Both the position numbers and the translations under genes were made by a program. A DNA stretch of 64,000 nt from Nymphaea colorata (Eukaryota; Streptophyta; Magnoliopsida; Nymphaeales; Nymphaeaceae): contig NC_045144.1 of assembly GCF_008831285.2 (NCBI RefSeq), positions 21,033,716 through 21,097,715 of the forward strand, given 5' to 3'. This document shows positions 49,159 to 60,931 of the stretch, in pieces (position 1 is the stretch's first letter; each line of letters begins with the position of its first letter). A model generated the notes under the pieces. That model made no database searches. It saw only the letters and a list, made by a program, of their open reading frames with translations, and was not told the DNA's origin.

Positions 49159-50618
49159 CACCCATCTGATTTCAAATCCACACTTTTTACATTAATGTGT
49201 GGATTTGAAATCTATGTTATTGGTAGAAGCTGAAATCTACAGTTGATACAACTGTGTAGTTCAGCTATCACATATTTGAGATTACCTCAGATGTGGGATC
49301 CATGGGGAATCAAGCGCACCCTGTGGTGTAATGGACAGGACGTCATGTCTGTCTTGTCCTATTGGACAGTAATTAAACGACCTCTAAAAGTTCAAGAAGG
49401 GCCTTGTGGAGGTTGCGGTGCCTGTTGGAATCCGCCTCCGTTTAATCTCCTCTCCCACTCTTGGAACAAGAGTATCCTTAGAAAAGCATGTACAGAGTCG
49501 CTTGATGCTTAATTTTATAATCTGGACACTGGAAACATGCCTTGTTTTCTATTTTAGGTGCTCCCTCGAAGGGACGCCATGACGTTTAGGTAGGTTGAGA
49601 CTGGTAGCAGAGGAATTAATCCCTGGTTTTGGGAAAGGAAGTTTGAAAAGTTCATGACCATTTGCATCTCAAAGTCGCAACCACTTTTCCAGTGATGAAA
49701 CTTAATTTTCACCAACGTCAACTATTAGTCTTAGCCTTAAAGCTTGGGAGAATGATATGTTGTTTCAACTATAGTTACAAAAAAACGGGTTTTTTTTCTT
49801 CGAAAAACACTAAAAAGGAATGCAATAAATTAAATGACCGCTTATAACTCTTTTAAAAAGCATTTTAAAAAATGTTAAAAAACAAAAAAACACGTTTTTA
49901 ACGCTTTTTTTTACTTTTTTCAGTTTTTTAATGCCAAATAGATTTTTTTTTCATTTTTTTTATTTGTTGCAAATCTACTTATTTTTTTATGTTTGTATTA
50001 AAATTCTTAAAAATTTATCATATTTTTCTATTTTTTTCTCCTTTTTCAAGTTCGTCGTATTATACTCGATAAAAACCTTGTCATTTAAAACTCTGAGACG
50101 TTATTTACGACTCTTTCAACCAACATATATCACCAAGAATTCATTCTTGATGTGTGCCTGTCAATATACCTTCTAAATAAACAAGAAAAATCTTTAAAGT
50201 ATCTAGTTAGAAAATATCAATTACTTGCTTATTAGCATGCACATGCTTAATTTAAGTAATTCAAGTCATTTTCTTGAAAAACATTGGTTTTCTTTATTAG
50301 CATGTTTAGCATGCACATGCTTAAACAGCTCCCTGGCAGCCAGAATTGCCACCCTCTGCCGCTGTGGGTAGTGTATGTTGCTGAGTGCGAACGGTGAAGA
50401 AATTTTACAACGAAAAGAAAATGGGTTTTCCGCCCAAAAGCCATTGCCTTATGGCTTTGTTGCAAAATGGTATTTGAATTTGTGTGGGTTTGCAAATTAG
50501 TACCAATCTTCATATTCTTCTTTAATCTAGCTGTCTTCCCCTCGGATTTTTTTTGTTTCAATTAAATTGTTGTATAGTGATTGGGTGTGAACGGCGACTG
50601 TGCAAGATATACATTGTT
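49159..50618. other. No gene seen
   Basis: Contains a tRNA-like word TGGTGTAATGG at 49324-49334 without a matching B box, T-rich and A-rich runs at 49790-50050, and a repeated TTAGCATGCACATGCTTAA word at about 50232 and 50306. No coding exon supported. Confidence 0.5.
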
Positions 50619-51198
50619 AATGAACGCACATATATGTGTATATAGCAAGCGGCACAGAGCGGAAGTCTAGAGGCATATTGTTCGAGTTTATTTCCATTTA
50701 AAGATGAGTTAAAAACTTTATTGTAACTGCCCATGCCTGCCTATATGTAATTAGAAAATTTGAACTGACTAGCTTGAATTGTTCGGACAACCATGCTCAT
50801 TTAAAAAAAAAAAAAAAAAAAAAAAAAGATGAACCAAAGATTAGCTTAAGCAATAGATACACGTATCTTAAATCCAAAGCCATTCAGCTCAACCAGTTGC
50901 GGGTCAGCAGAAGATGGGTGGGCAGATGATCAGTGCATAGACGGTTTTGGATTTAAGATTTCTGCTGAATGGCTTTGGATTTAAGATACGTGTATCTATG
51001 GTTCATCTTTTTTTTTTTTTTTAAATGAGCATGGTTGTCCGAACAATTCAAGCTAGTCAGTTCAAACTTTCTAATTACATATATGGGTAGTTACAATAAA
51101 GTTTTTAATTCATCTTTAAATGGAGATAAACCCGAACAATATGCCTCTAGACTTCCACTCTGTGCCGCTTGCTATATATACATATATGTGCGTTCATT
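50619..51198. repeat. Large near-perfect palindrome carrying a mirrored A-type promoter
   Basis: Left arm 50619-50887 and right arm 50965-51198 are reverse complements except for a few indels (poly-A length, a 15-bp insert near 50839) and point changes. The loop is 77 bp. The right arm contains the A5 promoter block with TATATATA at 51173-51180. The left arm holds its mirror image (TATATAGCAAGCGGCACAG at 50639), pointing away from A5. No A-type coding sequence lies to the left. Confidence 0.9.
51173..51180 (+). promoter_or_regulatory. TATA box of A5
   Basis: TATATATA, 49 bp before the ATG, in the block TGTGCCGCTTGCTATATATA shared with A2 and A3. It is closer to the start codon than in A2 because the leader is shorter. 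Confidence 0.55.
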
Positions 51199-51228
51199 TT
51201 TCTCATAAGGAAAGGAAGAAGAAGAAGT

Positions 51229-51855
51229 ATGACAGAAAAGAGGAAAGTGACGCTGAGGCTGGTGGTAGAGCTGTATGACGAGCAGAGACGGGAAGAGCAA
51301 GACGGAATAAGGATGTTTGTGCTCTCACGGGCAGAGACTCATCGTATCCCCATATACTATTGCTGCTTTGACACGGTAGATTCCATTTGGGATCACATCG
51401 GATGGCGACTGTGCGCCGGCAGGTCGACTGCAACTGCTGCACACATTCAGAGCCATGCGTCGGATCTGTGCGGCAGCATCCAAGAAGCGGTTCGCATCCG
51501 TGGCCGGCATATTCCAGACGGTGAGCCCATCCAGCTTTCCTTCACTGTGCAGCTCTCCCAGGTTTCGCCCGGCCAGGATGCCGGTGAGGGTCTGGGATCG
51601 TCCGAGCCCACTAGGACGGTTCCAGCATCGAAGTCGTCGGTGCAGTCGTTGAAGAGAAAGAGAGCGGCCATGGATGAAAATGGCGATGATTCTTTAGCAA
51701 AGAAGGTCTGTATCATCTGCCAGGACGAGTTCGGCAAGGAAGGGAGCTTGGCCGCCATGCCCTGCGACCACGAGTTCCATGAGAAATGCATCGTTGGTTG
51801 GCTCGAACGAGCCCACTCCTGTCCGCTCTGTAGGTTCCGGTTGCCGACCGATTGA
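51229..51855 (+). CDS. A-type RING-H2 protein, 208 aa (A5)
   Basis: ATG 51229 is chosen because the protein then begins MTEKRKVTLRLVVELYDEQR, collinear with A2. The frame extends 20 codons upstream only from a non-ATG codon inside the TATA region. Same plan as A2: N-terminal unrecognised domain, PASK linker, KRKR patch at 142-145, RING-H2 at 161-201 with all eight ligands. It differs from A2 at roughly 25 positions and is the diverged A lineage, paralleling B5. No B-type gene follows within reach. Its promoter lies in the right arm of a large palindrome. Predicted RING-H2 E3 ligase; substrate unknown. Confidence 0.86.
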   Translation: MTEKRKVTLRLVVELYDEQRREEQDGIRMFVLSRAETHRIPIYYCCFDTVDSIWDHIGWRLCAGRSTATAAHIQSHASDLCGSIQEAVRIRGRHIPDGEPIQLSFTVQLSQVSPGQDAGEGLGSSEPTRTVPASKSSVQSLKRKRAAMDENGDDSLAKKVCIICQDEFGKEGSLAAMPCDHEFHEKCIVGWLERAHSCPLCRFRLPTD

Positions 51856-52727
51856 TGCACTCACCAATGTATTTAGGTTATACCCATGTTCATTGGGCTC
51901 ATGACCTACTTTTTTTCATATATGAATCATTGATTCATCTGATGTATGAAAGTTTTAATTTCAGGAACCTTATTCTATATGCAGGTTTTTCAAGTAATAC
52001 AATTTTTTTGCCTGGAAATCCATTATAAATGCTTGTTTGTTCATGGTGGATCTTAGACATTAATTATACATAGAAGCTGGAAAATTAAAGAAAGACTCGG
52101 TTCTGGCCGGGATCCATGGATTGGAACCTGAAGATTCATTTACATTTGCTGCAAACACAACGGTGGAAATTTAAACTCACCTGCAAATGGTTTCAACACG
52201 TCTTTTGATGCGCAGCTAATTACATGTAACAAGGATTCAAAATGAATCAGTTTAGATTTTTCCAATCCATCTAACAAATCAAAATGAATCCGCCTTGTAT
52301 ATTTTCAAGTCGATTCTTGCTTGTAGGGTTTGCGCTCATGTGTTTACTGGCAAAAAGCTCATGATTGTTGGCTTGACAGAGACAAACTAAACTGTCATCC
52401 CGTGGATCTTAATTACAGAGTGTGCTGATAAACCACTTCTGCCATTGATAACTTTCTCATGGTTAATCTTGAATTTAACTTAATGTAAATCAAAGTGATC
52501 ACTACTGGACTTTTGTTTTATAGTAATTGAAAATATGATTTCATGGTGATGTATATATTTTTTTTATATACCTTTGATCTTGTGAATGGTATAAAAATGA
52601 AGCCATTACTGATGCCGATGCTTGCAGCAGTATGTGTGCGCAGGGCGTTTGAGATTACAAAAAAACAGTTCTGTGGGAATTTAACTAAGAAAGCACCACT
52701 TTATCTATAACTTTGTAAAATAAGTGA
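51856..52727. other. 3' flank of A5
   Basis: Diverged relative of 436-1250 and of 34315-35015. Homology stops near 52680 where the inverted block begins. No gene. Confidence 0.6.
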
Positions 52728-54143
52728 GCAATAATAAAACCTCAACCCCATCAAGGTTTGAATTCATAAAAAATTGATTTTATATATATATATATAATCA
52801 AGTTCTCGTTAATCCATCCAGTGGCGTAGCTACATATAGGCAGGCATGGGCTGTTACCCACGCTAGCAACAAATTTTTTTATTTATTTTTTCATATTTAC
52901 GTATAGATTTCTTACAATTATTTAATTATTTATATATGTTGTGTCCTTTTAAAAATGATAATTTCTATAACAGTGCTCTATAACCAGAAATTTATGGCTC
53001 TGCCAATGAATCCATCCCGCTTCTTGCTCTTAGTGCTTTTGATTTATTGGTACTCTTCAATTTACTTCTTTCTCATAGATTTTTCATATAAGTATTTTAA
53101 TGATGCTGTTCTTCTCACTTTAGAATATTGTGGTGCCCACAAATGAAGCATGCAACTACCGAGTCTAAATTTATTTTTACATTTTCTAATTTAAATGTTG
53201 AACTGTGTGATTAAAATAGGTAAGCAAATTTTCCTAGTGCTCCGGATTTCCATATTTCACAGCATATGAAAACTTGTTAAATGAATGTAAGACCATATTT
53301 TTAGGGCAAAAAAAAAAAATCGAGTCTTGAAATTTGTTAAATGAACTATGTTAAATGCAAGTGTACCGTAAATGCAACTCTCTACCAACTAAAAGTTTCA
53401 CACATTCACTAGTACACAAACACTTTCATTTAATTAGAAAATTTGAACTGACTAGCTTTAATGTTTGAATTGTTCGGACAACCATGCTCAACTTTTGATT
53501 TACAAACACATGTTTAACTTTTGGAATATTAATATTTTCCACAATTGTTAAGGAAATAAATTGGGTGTCAACATATTTAATTTGAATCAGATACATGATT
53601 AACCATATCTATTTTTTTAGATATTCACATATTTCGATTCCAACTCAAATTCAAATATGAATACAGAAAAGTCATATCTGAATTCCAATATGAAATCTGA
53701 CTTCACAATATAAATGTGATATGAATCTAATTTTTACATAAGTATTTGAATCTGAATCCAAATTTGGCCGATTTTCAAAATGCAAGAGCATTAGATATAG
53801 GATATTTGTTCAAAAAAAAAAATGTTCCGAGTCTGCATCTGAATCCGAGCAATCATGTATAGCTGAATCTGAATCTGACTGGATATCATTTCTTAAATCC
53901 AAATCCAGATCCGATCTGATTTCTTAATCAGATATTCAATTTTTTTTTTTATATCTGATTTTTTTGGAAATGGTTTGGTCGAATATATATGATCCAAACC
54001 GATTATTTTGACGTCCTTAGAAATAATTGAAAAAGAGCAACTGTAGTAATGACATGCAGGGAAACCATTGAATAGTACTTAGTAAAAATGATGGAATTAT
54101 TATAATTTCTCATATTTATCTCTGTTTTCATTGGTGGAGAGAG
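52728..54143 (-). repeat. Inverted partial copy of the PP2A-upstream block
   Basis: Reverse complement of about 40880-42080 and of the matching part of 56800-58340. Words shared: CCTCAACCCCATC, CCAACTAAAAGTTTCACACATTC, GGACAACCATGCTCAA, and a GATTCGGAT-type element. It sits immediately left of the direct copy at 54157, giving an inverted pair. No gene. Confidence 0.65.
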
Positions 54144-54513
54144 AGAGAGAACCGCTTTGGATTAAAATCGATATCAAGTTCTATGCTTTTAGCCATCCGA
54201 AAAGGGCCAATATTCTTCAACCTATGGTATACTACAATATTGTACTGTCATGATCAATGATCTTCATTTTCTTCTCGAGTTTTTTGAGTGCTAATATCAC
54301 TTGATGAAGAATTAACTTCACTAGCAAAATTAATCACAACTCACAAGCGCTATTTTCAAATGCCATAACCGGACTGCAAAAATAGAAATAAAATTGAAGA
54401 TCGAATACGTCAATATCCTATAAAGAGTGGACCTACATGAAAATAAAATGGCTGATATAGGACACGAGGACCATTCAAAGCCCGAACTTGAGAGAGGGAG
54501 AGGGAGATGGGAG

Positions 54514-54988
54514 ATGGGCTTCTTGGCGAGTAAGGAGGGCTCTTTCTTCCTTCAGGTATGTATGGATAAAAATTTAATATTTGATTAAAAAATCGGATCG
54601 GATTCAGATTTAATAAATAACATTCGATCGGATTCAGATTCGGATTCGGATATACATGAATATCGGATACGGATTCGGATCGGATTCAATTTTAGACAAA
54701 TATCTTCTATCTAATACTTGAAAAATGGCAAAATCCGGTTCAAAATTCGGATTCGAATTTGGATTCGGATATAAATATAAAAATCGGATTCGGATTGTAA
54801 AATCGGATTTCGGATTCGGATATGACTTTACTTTATCTGAATTCGAATCCAAATCTGAATCCGAATATATGAATGTCCGAAAAAACGGATATGGTTGAAG
54901 ATGTATCTGATCCGTTGACATCCCTATTCATGAGTCCAAGCACGAAGCAGCTCGTCTCGCTCGGAGACTCCTCCCTCCTCCTTCTCCC
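54514..54988 (+). pseudogene. First-exon fragment, copy 3, split by an insertion
   Basis: ATG 54514 starts MGFLASKEGSFFLQ (to 54555). The frame then enters inserted sequence and stops. The exon resumes at 54932 with ESKHEAARLARRLLPPPSP and is cut short at about 54988. Compared with 11527-11835 and 38809-39189, the rest of the exon is lost. Clearly non-functional. Confidence 0.7.
54556..54931. mobile_element. GGATTCGGAT-type element inserted in an exon fragment
   Basis: A 376-bp insertion made of GATTCGGAT-like words, ending GACATCCCTA, interrupts the exon between Gln and Glu codons. The right flank TTCATGAG resembles the target bases TTCAGGAG seen uninterrupted in the 11.8-kb copy, which suits a degraded 8-bp target duplication of a hAT-like element. 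Other members: 41036-41490, 53570-53990, 56950-57390. Confidence 0.6.
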
Positions 54989-55186
54989 GTGTATTTAGAA
55001 TCAAAGGAATTAGTGGAACTGCCGCGGAGTTCAGCGTTAGTGATCACTACTGGATTTTTGTTTTATGGTAATTAAAAATGTGATTTTATGGTAATATATT
55101 TCCTTTTATAACAGTAACAATAACAATAATTTTTAGATGTTTGGCAAGCAGCCAAAGGTGCTTGTCACTTGGGTCATATTCAACTC

Positions 55187-55190
<4 letters not shown>

Positions 55191-55252
<62 letters not shown>

Positions 55253-55300
55253 ATATATATATATATATATATATATTTATTTATTTATTTATTTATTTAA
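55191..55300. repeat. (TA)n and (TTTA)n microsatellite
   Basis: TA run with one CT interruption at 55250, followed by about seven TTTA units. Confidence 0.95.
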
Positions 55301-58300
55301 ATTTGAAGTTTAAATTTAAATTTAAAAAATCTAAATTTACGAGCCAAGTCGAGCTTAATTGTTATAACTTGAAACTTGACTCGTTTATAGCTCTAGTTTT
55401 AATGCAGGCTCAAGCTGGACTTGTTTATAAATGTGGAAGTTCGGGTATTTTATGTTAAAAGAAATGTTCTTTTCAGTCCTTTTAAACTTTTTTCTCTTTT
55501 TTATTACATAAAGTTTTCTTTTTCTATTAACGAGGAACATTTGAGACATTAAGCATTACAAAATAAATAAAATTGTGCACCAGCTGACCCGAGCAAACTG
55601 TATTTGAGGAAGCAGCTTTGTGCTTTTTTCCCAAAGCCTCTAGTAGTGAAAGGGCGGAGGTTATGGTGCATGCCCAAGTGAAGTCCGAAGTCTCTCCCTT
55701 CCGCCTAGCCTTTATGCTGCTAAAAGATTATGATGGAGAGATTTGAACCTTGGTTTCCCCATCAAATTGTTTGCGCACTCACCATAATTTCTTGTTATTA
55801 TTAATTTTTTATTACATTGTATAAACAACAACTCTGCTTTATTATTCAAGGAATGGAGGAGGTAAATAAGAATAGTTCTAGTGTCACTTGAAAATTTAAA
55901 ATTTATTACTAATGCACCTTACCTATAAATTTCTGGTTCAGCTCGGGTAGTCAATATAGTAATAAATTTTTCATACATATTTCTTGTGGATGGTATATAT
56001 AAAATGAAGCATATTTTATGGTAATAATTTTTAGTACAAATTGGTGAACAATCTGAAGATATCTAAACATCAAGTAAATATAATAAAATATTTATGATTA
56101 ATGAACGCAATTACCAAGTAATAACTAATAAACAACGTACACTAGATTCATTTGTTTAAAAAAAAACTTAATTCATGTCTTAATTAGGAATACTGTGTAA
56201 GAGTTATAATTGGTGCAGAAAAACAGTCTAGAATTGGATGATCCGAAATGACTCAAAACAATTAAATTGATCCGCCCAATCCAGAACCCAATCCTCTAAG
56301 ACCTCTAGGACTCGGTGCTTTTGGGTCAGTACCTAAATGGCCCAGTTTGACAGCGATCTGACTCGGGACGTAATTCCTATATATATATATATATATAATG
56401 GATTCGTGATACACTCGTCAACTGAAGTGTCACATTATGATTGTTTGAAGTTCAGATGAGTAACACCAACAATAATCAAACTAATAATCAAACTCTCACC
56501 GACCAGTTATGATCAAGATGGTGACTATTTTTTGCCATATATAGATTGAAATTGACTCGGGAATTACTACCCTAGTCCATCAAACTGGGCCATTTAGGTA
56601 CTGAACCAAAAGCATCAAGTCCTAGAGGTGTTAAAGGATTTGGTTCTGGATTGGCCGGATCAACTTAATTGTTTTGAGTCGGCTCAGATGGTCCAAATTT
56701 AGATTGTTTAATTATTAATTCCTAATTCAATAGTAAATAACTCAAACTTGCAATTTAGCTGTAAAAAAAGGTTCAAGGGAAAAATTTTTTGCCGTGTCAC
56801 TGTTCTCTCTCTCTCTCAATACGAAAACAGGGATAAATATGAGAAATAATAAGATTTAAGACTAATAATTCCATCATTTTTACTAAGTGCTATTTAATGG
56901 TTTCCCTGCATGTCATTACTGCAATAGCACTTTATCAATTATTTATAAGGATGTCAAAATATTCTATTTGGATCAGATATACGACCAAACCGTTTCGAAG
57001 AAGTCAGGTATGAAAAGAAAAAATCGTATTAAGAAATCAGAGAGATTTGGATTTGGATCTAAGAAATGACATCCATTCAAAAATTTGGATTCGGATATAC
57101 ATAAGTATCTGATGAGATTCAGATATGGACTCGAATTAGATTTATTTTTAGAACAAATATCCTATATCTAATGCTCTTAATCGGCCTAATTCAGTTCAAA
57201 ATTTGGATTCAGATTTGGATATGCATGTAAAAATCAGATTTGGATTGGATTCTGACTGTGAAATTGGATTTCAGATTTGAATTTGGATATGACTTTTATT
57301 TATTCGTATTTGAATATGAATTCGAATCCAAATATGTGAATATCTAAAAAAATAGATATGGTTGAGGATGTATCTAGTTCAAATTTGATACGCTAACACC
57401 CAATTTATTTCCTTAACAATTCTGGAAAAATATAATATTCCAAAAGTTAAGCATGTGTTTGTAAATCAAAAGTTGAGCATGGTTGTCCAAACAATTCAAA
57501 CATTAAAGCTAGTCGGTTCAAATTTTCTAATTAAATGAAAATGTTTGTGTACTAGTGAATGTGTGAAACTTTTAGTTGGTAGAAGTTTCATTTAAAGCAC
57601 GCTTGCATTTAACATAGTTCTTTGTATCATGTTTCAATTTTTTTTTTCCTAAAAATATGATCTTACATTCATTTATCAAGTTTACATATGCTCTAAAATA
57701 TGCAAATCCGCAGCACTTGGAAAATTTGCTTACCTATTTTAATCACTCAGTTCAATATGTCACCAGAGTGTGGGTTGCGGGTGCCGGAATGTCACATCCT
57801 AAAAAATTTAGGTGTAGCAGTGCGGTTAGGATATTTTATTATTATTATTATTTTTAATTTATTATATATATAAAAGAATAAACATGTATATATTATTATT
57901 TCAATTTAGTTATTAATATATATAACATACTTCAATAATTATATTGCATAGAAAAATATCAAAACAACATATATTATGCATTTTTAACTGGGTTCGGGTG
58001 TGAGTCGGAGTCGCACCCATGTCTGGTGCGCAATGCAACTCGGGTGCAGCAGTAAATTAGAAGAGTTCAGTGACTTCAACCATCATTGGATCACATTTAA
58101 ATTACAAAATGTAGAAAATAAATTTCGACTCGGTAGTTTCATGCTTTCATTTGTCGACACCATAATAGGAAGGACAGCAGCACTTAAAATACTTATATAA
58201 GAAATCCATGAGAAGGAAGTAAATGAAAGAGTACTCATAAATCAAAAGCATTAAGAGTAAGAAGCGAGATGGATTATATATCGTGATCAATTTTTTGTGA

Positions 58301-58880
58301 ATTCAAACCTCGATGGGGTTGAGGTTTTATTATTACTCATATGCTTCACCCGGAAATACTTGATTAATAGGTTTTATACTTTGACACATTAACAAAGTAG
58401 GAAAAAACTCGCACTGAAATGTTGAGATTTAAATTACGTTAAACATATAATTTATTATAGATTATAAATCACCTAAAATAACACAGCCATCTAATTGAAG
58501 TCATTCATAATTAAGAAAAAAACAAAGAAAAAATGTATAAATTAATATTAAATGATAAAAATGTCAATCGCTTTTTTGTTATTATTTTTCTTTTAACTAT
58601 TATCATGTTGGATTGAACAGCTCTCATTCTAGAGTTGGGTGGCTTTCTCTCTCTAAGGAAATGATAACTTAGTTGTAACTCATCTAATCATTTAGTTAAG
58701 GTTGTTTATCTAAAGTAGATTGATTGAGACAAAAACCATGAGAAAAGATATGAAGTAATATTATATGAAAAAAATACTAATCACCTTGTTCTTTTTATTT
58801 TTTCTTTAACTGTTCATTGTGATGAATTAAATGGTTTGTTAAATGTTTGGGTGACATTAAAAACATTAAAATCGTTATTC

Positions 58881-58912
<32 letters not shown>

Positions 58913-59641
58913 ATGTATGGACAAAAGCATGTATGCAAGAGAAACAAACTCAAAGCGTCTGAAAAACATTGAAACGGGAGAGCAAATATCCTGTTGCAAT
59001 TTTCTTCTCTTGAGTAAAAAGAAAAAGTTTCCTGCTTCCGAAACGCGCCCTTGGACAGGCAAAAACTTCGTAAAACTTCAAAGTGCTGGGCTCCAAGTGT
59101 AACCCCAATCTCCCTCAACAACAAGCCCTCCCGGCCGTCTTCTGCCACCTTTACTCAACCAAGAGCGACAATGGCAGCGCCCTAAAAAGGAGGGGCAGCA
59201 GCAGGCCTCTCCTTGACTCGTTGGTCTACCCGGTTGGAGGCTGTCGAGTGCTGACGCCATGGGTATCCGCTCTCACTATATTTTCTGCCCACTCTCTTGA
59301 TAATCACTGGTTGCATGACGCCCTTGTGCTGCCCTGTTCTCTCTTTCTTCCTCTTTGGTTTGTGTTTTTGCTTTATATGTCTTCTGAGGTCTGTGGGTGA
59401 TGCACGCCTCAGTACCTGATGGGTCTGTTCTTGGAGAGGTTGCAGGGAGAGGGAGGGAAAGAGGGTTCACTCCTTGTTTGTGTTTGATGGGAATTGTAGT
59501 AGTCGCCATTGCTGCTGCTGCTGCTGATGGCCCAACCTCGGACCATCTGCTCAGCCTTCTTTCCAGGTCGCCGTCTTGTCTCTGAAGTTGTGTGAGCCAG
59601 CCTCGAGGTTTTGGTATCTTGGTCCGATCTCTGTCTTCAAC
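58881..59641 (+). promoter_or_regulatory. Promoter and 5' leader region of the PP2A B' gene
   Basis: After a (TA)n tract at 58884-58912 the composition changes to GC-richer leader-like sequence from about 59030. Two short upstream open frames are visible: ATG 59171 with four codons and ATG 59259 with thirteen. An acceptor-like TTCTTTCCAG ends at 59566, so a 5' UTR intron is possible. The part up to 59470 is duplicated at 11851-12925. The transcription start is not determinable here. Confidence 0.5.
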
Positions 59642-60931
59642 ATGATCAAGCAGATACTGGGTAGGTTGCCGCGGAAGCCGTCGAAATCGGCGGACGGCAA
59701 CGATTCTGGGGAGAATGTGGGTTCTTCTCCGGGATCGGCTGCTGCTAGTCTCGTTGGGGGCATCAATAATCTTATTAATTCCACGTCGTCTTCGATTTCG
59801 AATCATTTGAAGGCAAATTCGGGTTCCGGAAGGTCCTCTTTTTCGAGCTCAACCAGGAGTAATGGCTCGACGGGTACTGCCAAATCTGGGCAGGGGAAGA
59901 AGAACGGCAACGGAATTCAGGCGGGTGCTGGAAATGCCAATGGTGGTATCCCGGTTTCGTCTTTGTCGTCCTCCTACGAAGCTCTGCCGGGTTTCAGGGA
60001 TGTGCCAAGCTCTGAGAAGCAGAATCTGTTGGTAAGAAAGCTGAATATGTGTTGCGTGATTTTCGATTTCACCGATCCCTCGAAGAATCTGAAGGAGAAG
60101 GACATCAAACGGCAGACATTGCTCGAGCTCGTCGATTACATAAGCTCCGTTAATGGCAGATTCAGTGAGACTGCAATGCAGGAGATCACTAAGATGGTAG
60201 CCTGCAACTTGTTTAGGACGTTCCTTTCGTCGAATCGCGAGAACAAGCTGCCGGAAGCGGTTGATCCGGAAGAGGAGGAGCCTTTGATGGATCCGGCATG
60301 GCAGCATTTACAGATCGTCTACGAATTCTTGCTTAGATTTATTGCCTCGAGCGAGACGGATGCTAAGTTGGCCAAGAGGTACATTGATCACTCCTTTGTT
60401 TTGAGGCTGCTTGATCTCTTCGATTCCGAAGACCCAAGGGAAAGGGACTACTTGAAGACCATTCTTCATCGAATCTACGGGAAGTTCATGGTGCATCGAC
60501 CATTCATTCGGAAAGCAATCAACTACATCTTTTATCGTTTTATTTTCGAAACCGAGAAGCATAATGGGATCGCCGAACTGTTGGAAATCTTGGGGAGCAT
60601 AATCAATGGCTTTGCCTTGCCATTGAAAGAGGAGCATAAGCTTTTCCTTGTTCGTGCTTTGATTCCATTACATAAGCCCAAATGTGTTTCCATGTATCAT
60701 CAGCAGCTGTCATACTGCGTTACCCAGTTCGTGGAGAAGGACTTCAAGTTGGCCGACACAGTCATTGGAGGCCTATTGAAGTACTGGCCAGTTACAAATA
60801 GTTCGAAGGAGGTCATGTTTCTTGGGGAGCTGGAGGAAGTGCTGGAAGAGACTCAGGCGGCTGAATTCCAGCGTTGCATGGTACCATTGTTCCGTCGGAT
60901 TGCTCGTTGTTTGAATAGCTCTCATTTTCAG
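59642..60931 (+). CDS. PP2A-B': PP2A regulatory subunit B' (B56), exon 1, 430 codons
   Basis: Regulatory subunit that directs the PP2A core (scaffold A plus catalytic C) to phosphorylated substrates. From ATG 59642 the protein starts [15 protein letters not shown], the usual start of plant B' gamma-like subunits. A Ser/Gly/Asn-rich variable region (about 17-110) follows, then the conserved B56 HEAT-like domain from residue 125. Hallmarks include [56 protein letters not shown] and [23 protein letters not shown] text. The exon ends exactly after Gln-430 in SSHFQ, followed by a GTAATG donor at 60932 (phase 0). The usual remaining 90-110 residues, beginning with the next HEAT repeats, must lie beyond the window. 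Confidence 0.95.

Larger units (their letters stand above)
54157..58880 (+). repeat. Block upstream of the PP2A gene, probable source copy
   Basis: Collinear with 38430-42700. It runs directly into the PP2A leader, so it is the best candidate for the ancestral location. Contents: exon-1 fragment split by an element (54514-54988), (TA)n plus (TTTA)n at 55191-55300, an internal inverted pair (56175-56390 against 56560-56715), a GATTCGGAT element at 56950-57390 and a GGTGCGGGT-type element near 57765-58045. No intact gene. Confidence 0.7.

Noticed and set aside
49324-49334. tRNA-like A box TGGTGTAATGG
   Set aside because: No B box at suitable spacing and no acceptor stem pairing.
59276-59806. 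176-codon frame on the minus strand
   Set aside because: It is antisense to the PP2A leader and coding start, rich in Arg, and explained by the GC-rich codons of the real gene.
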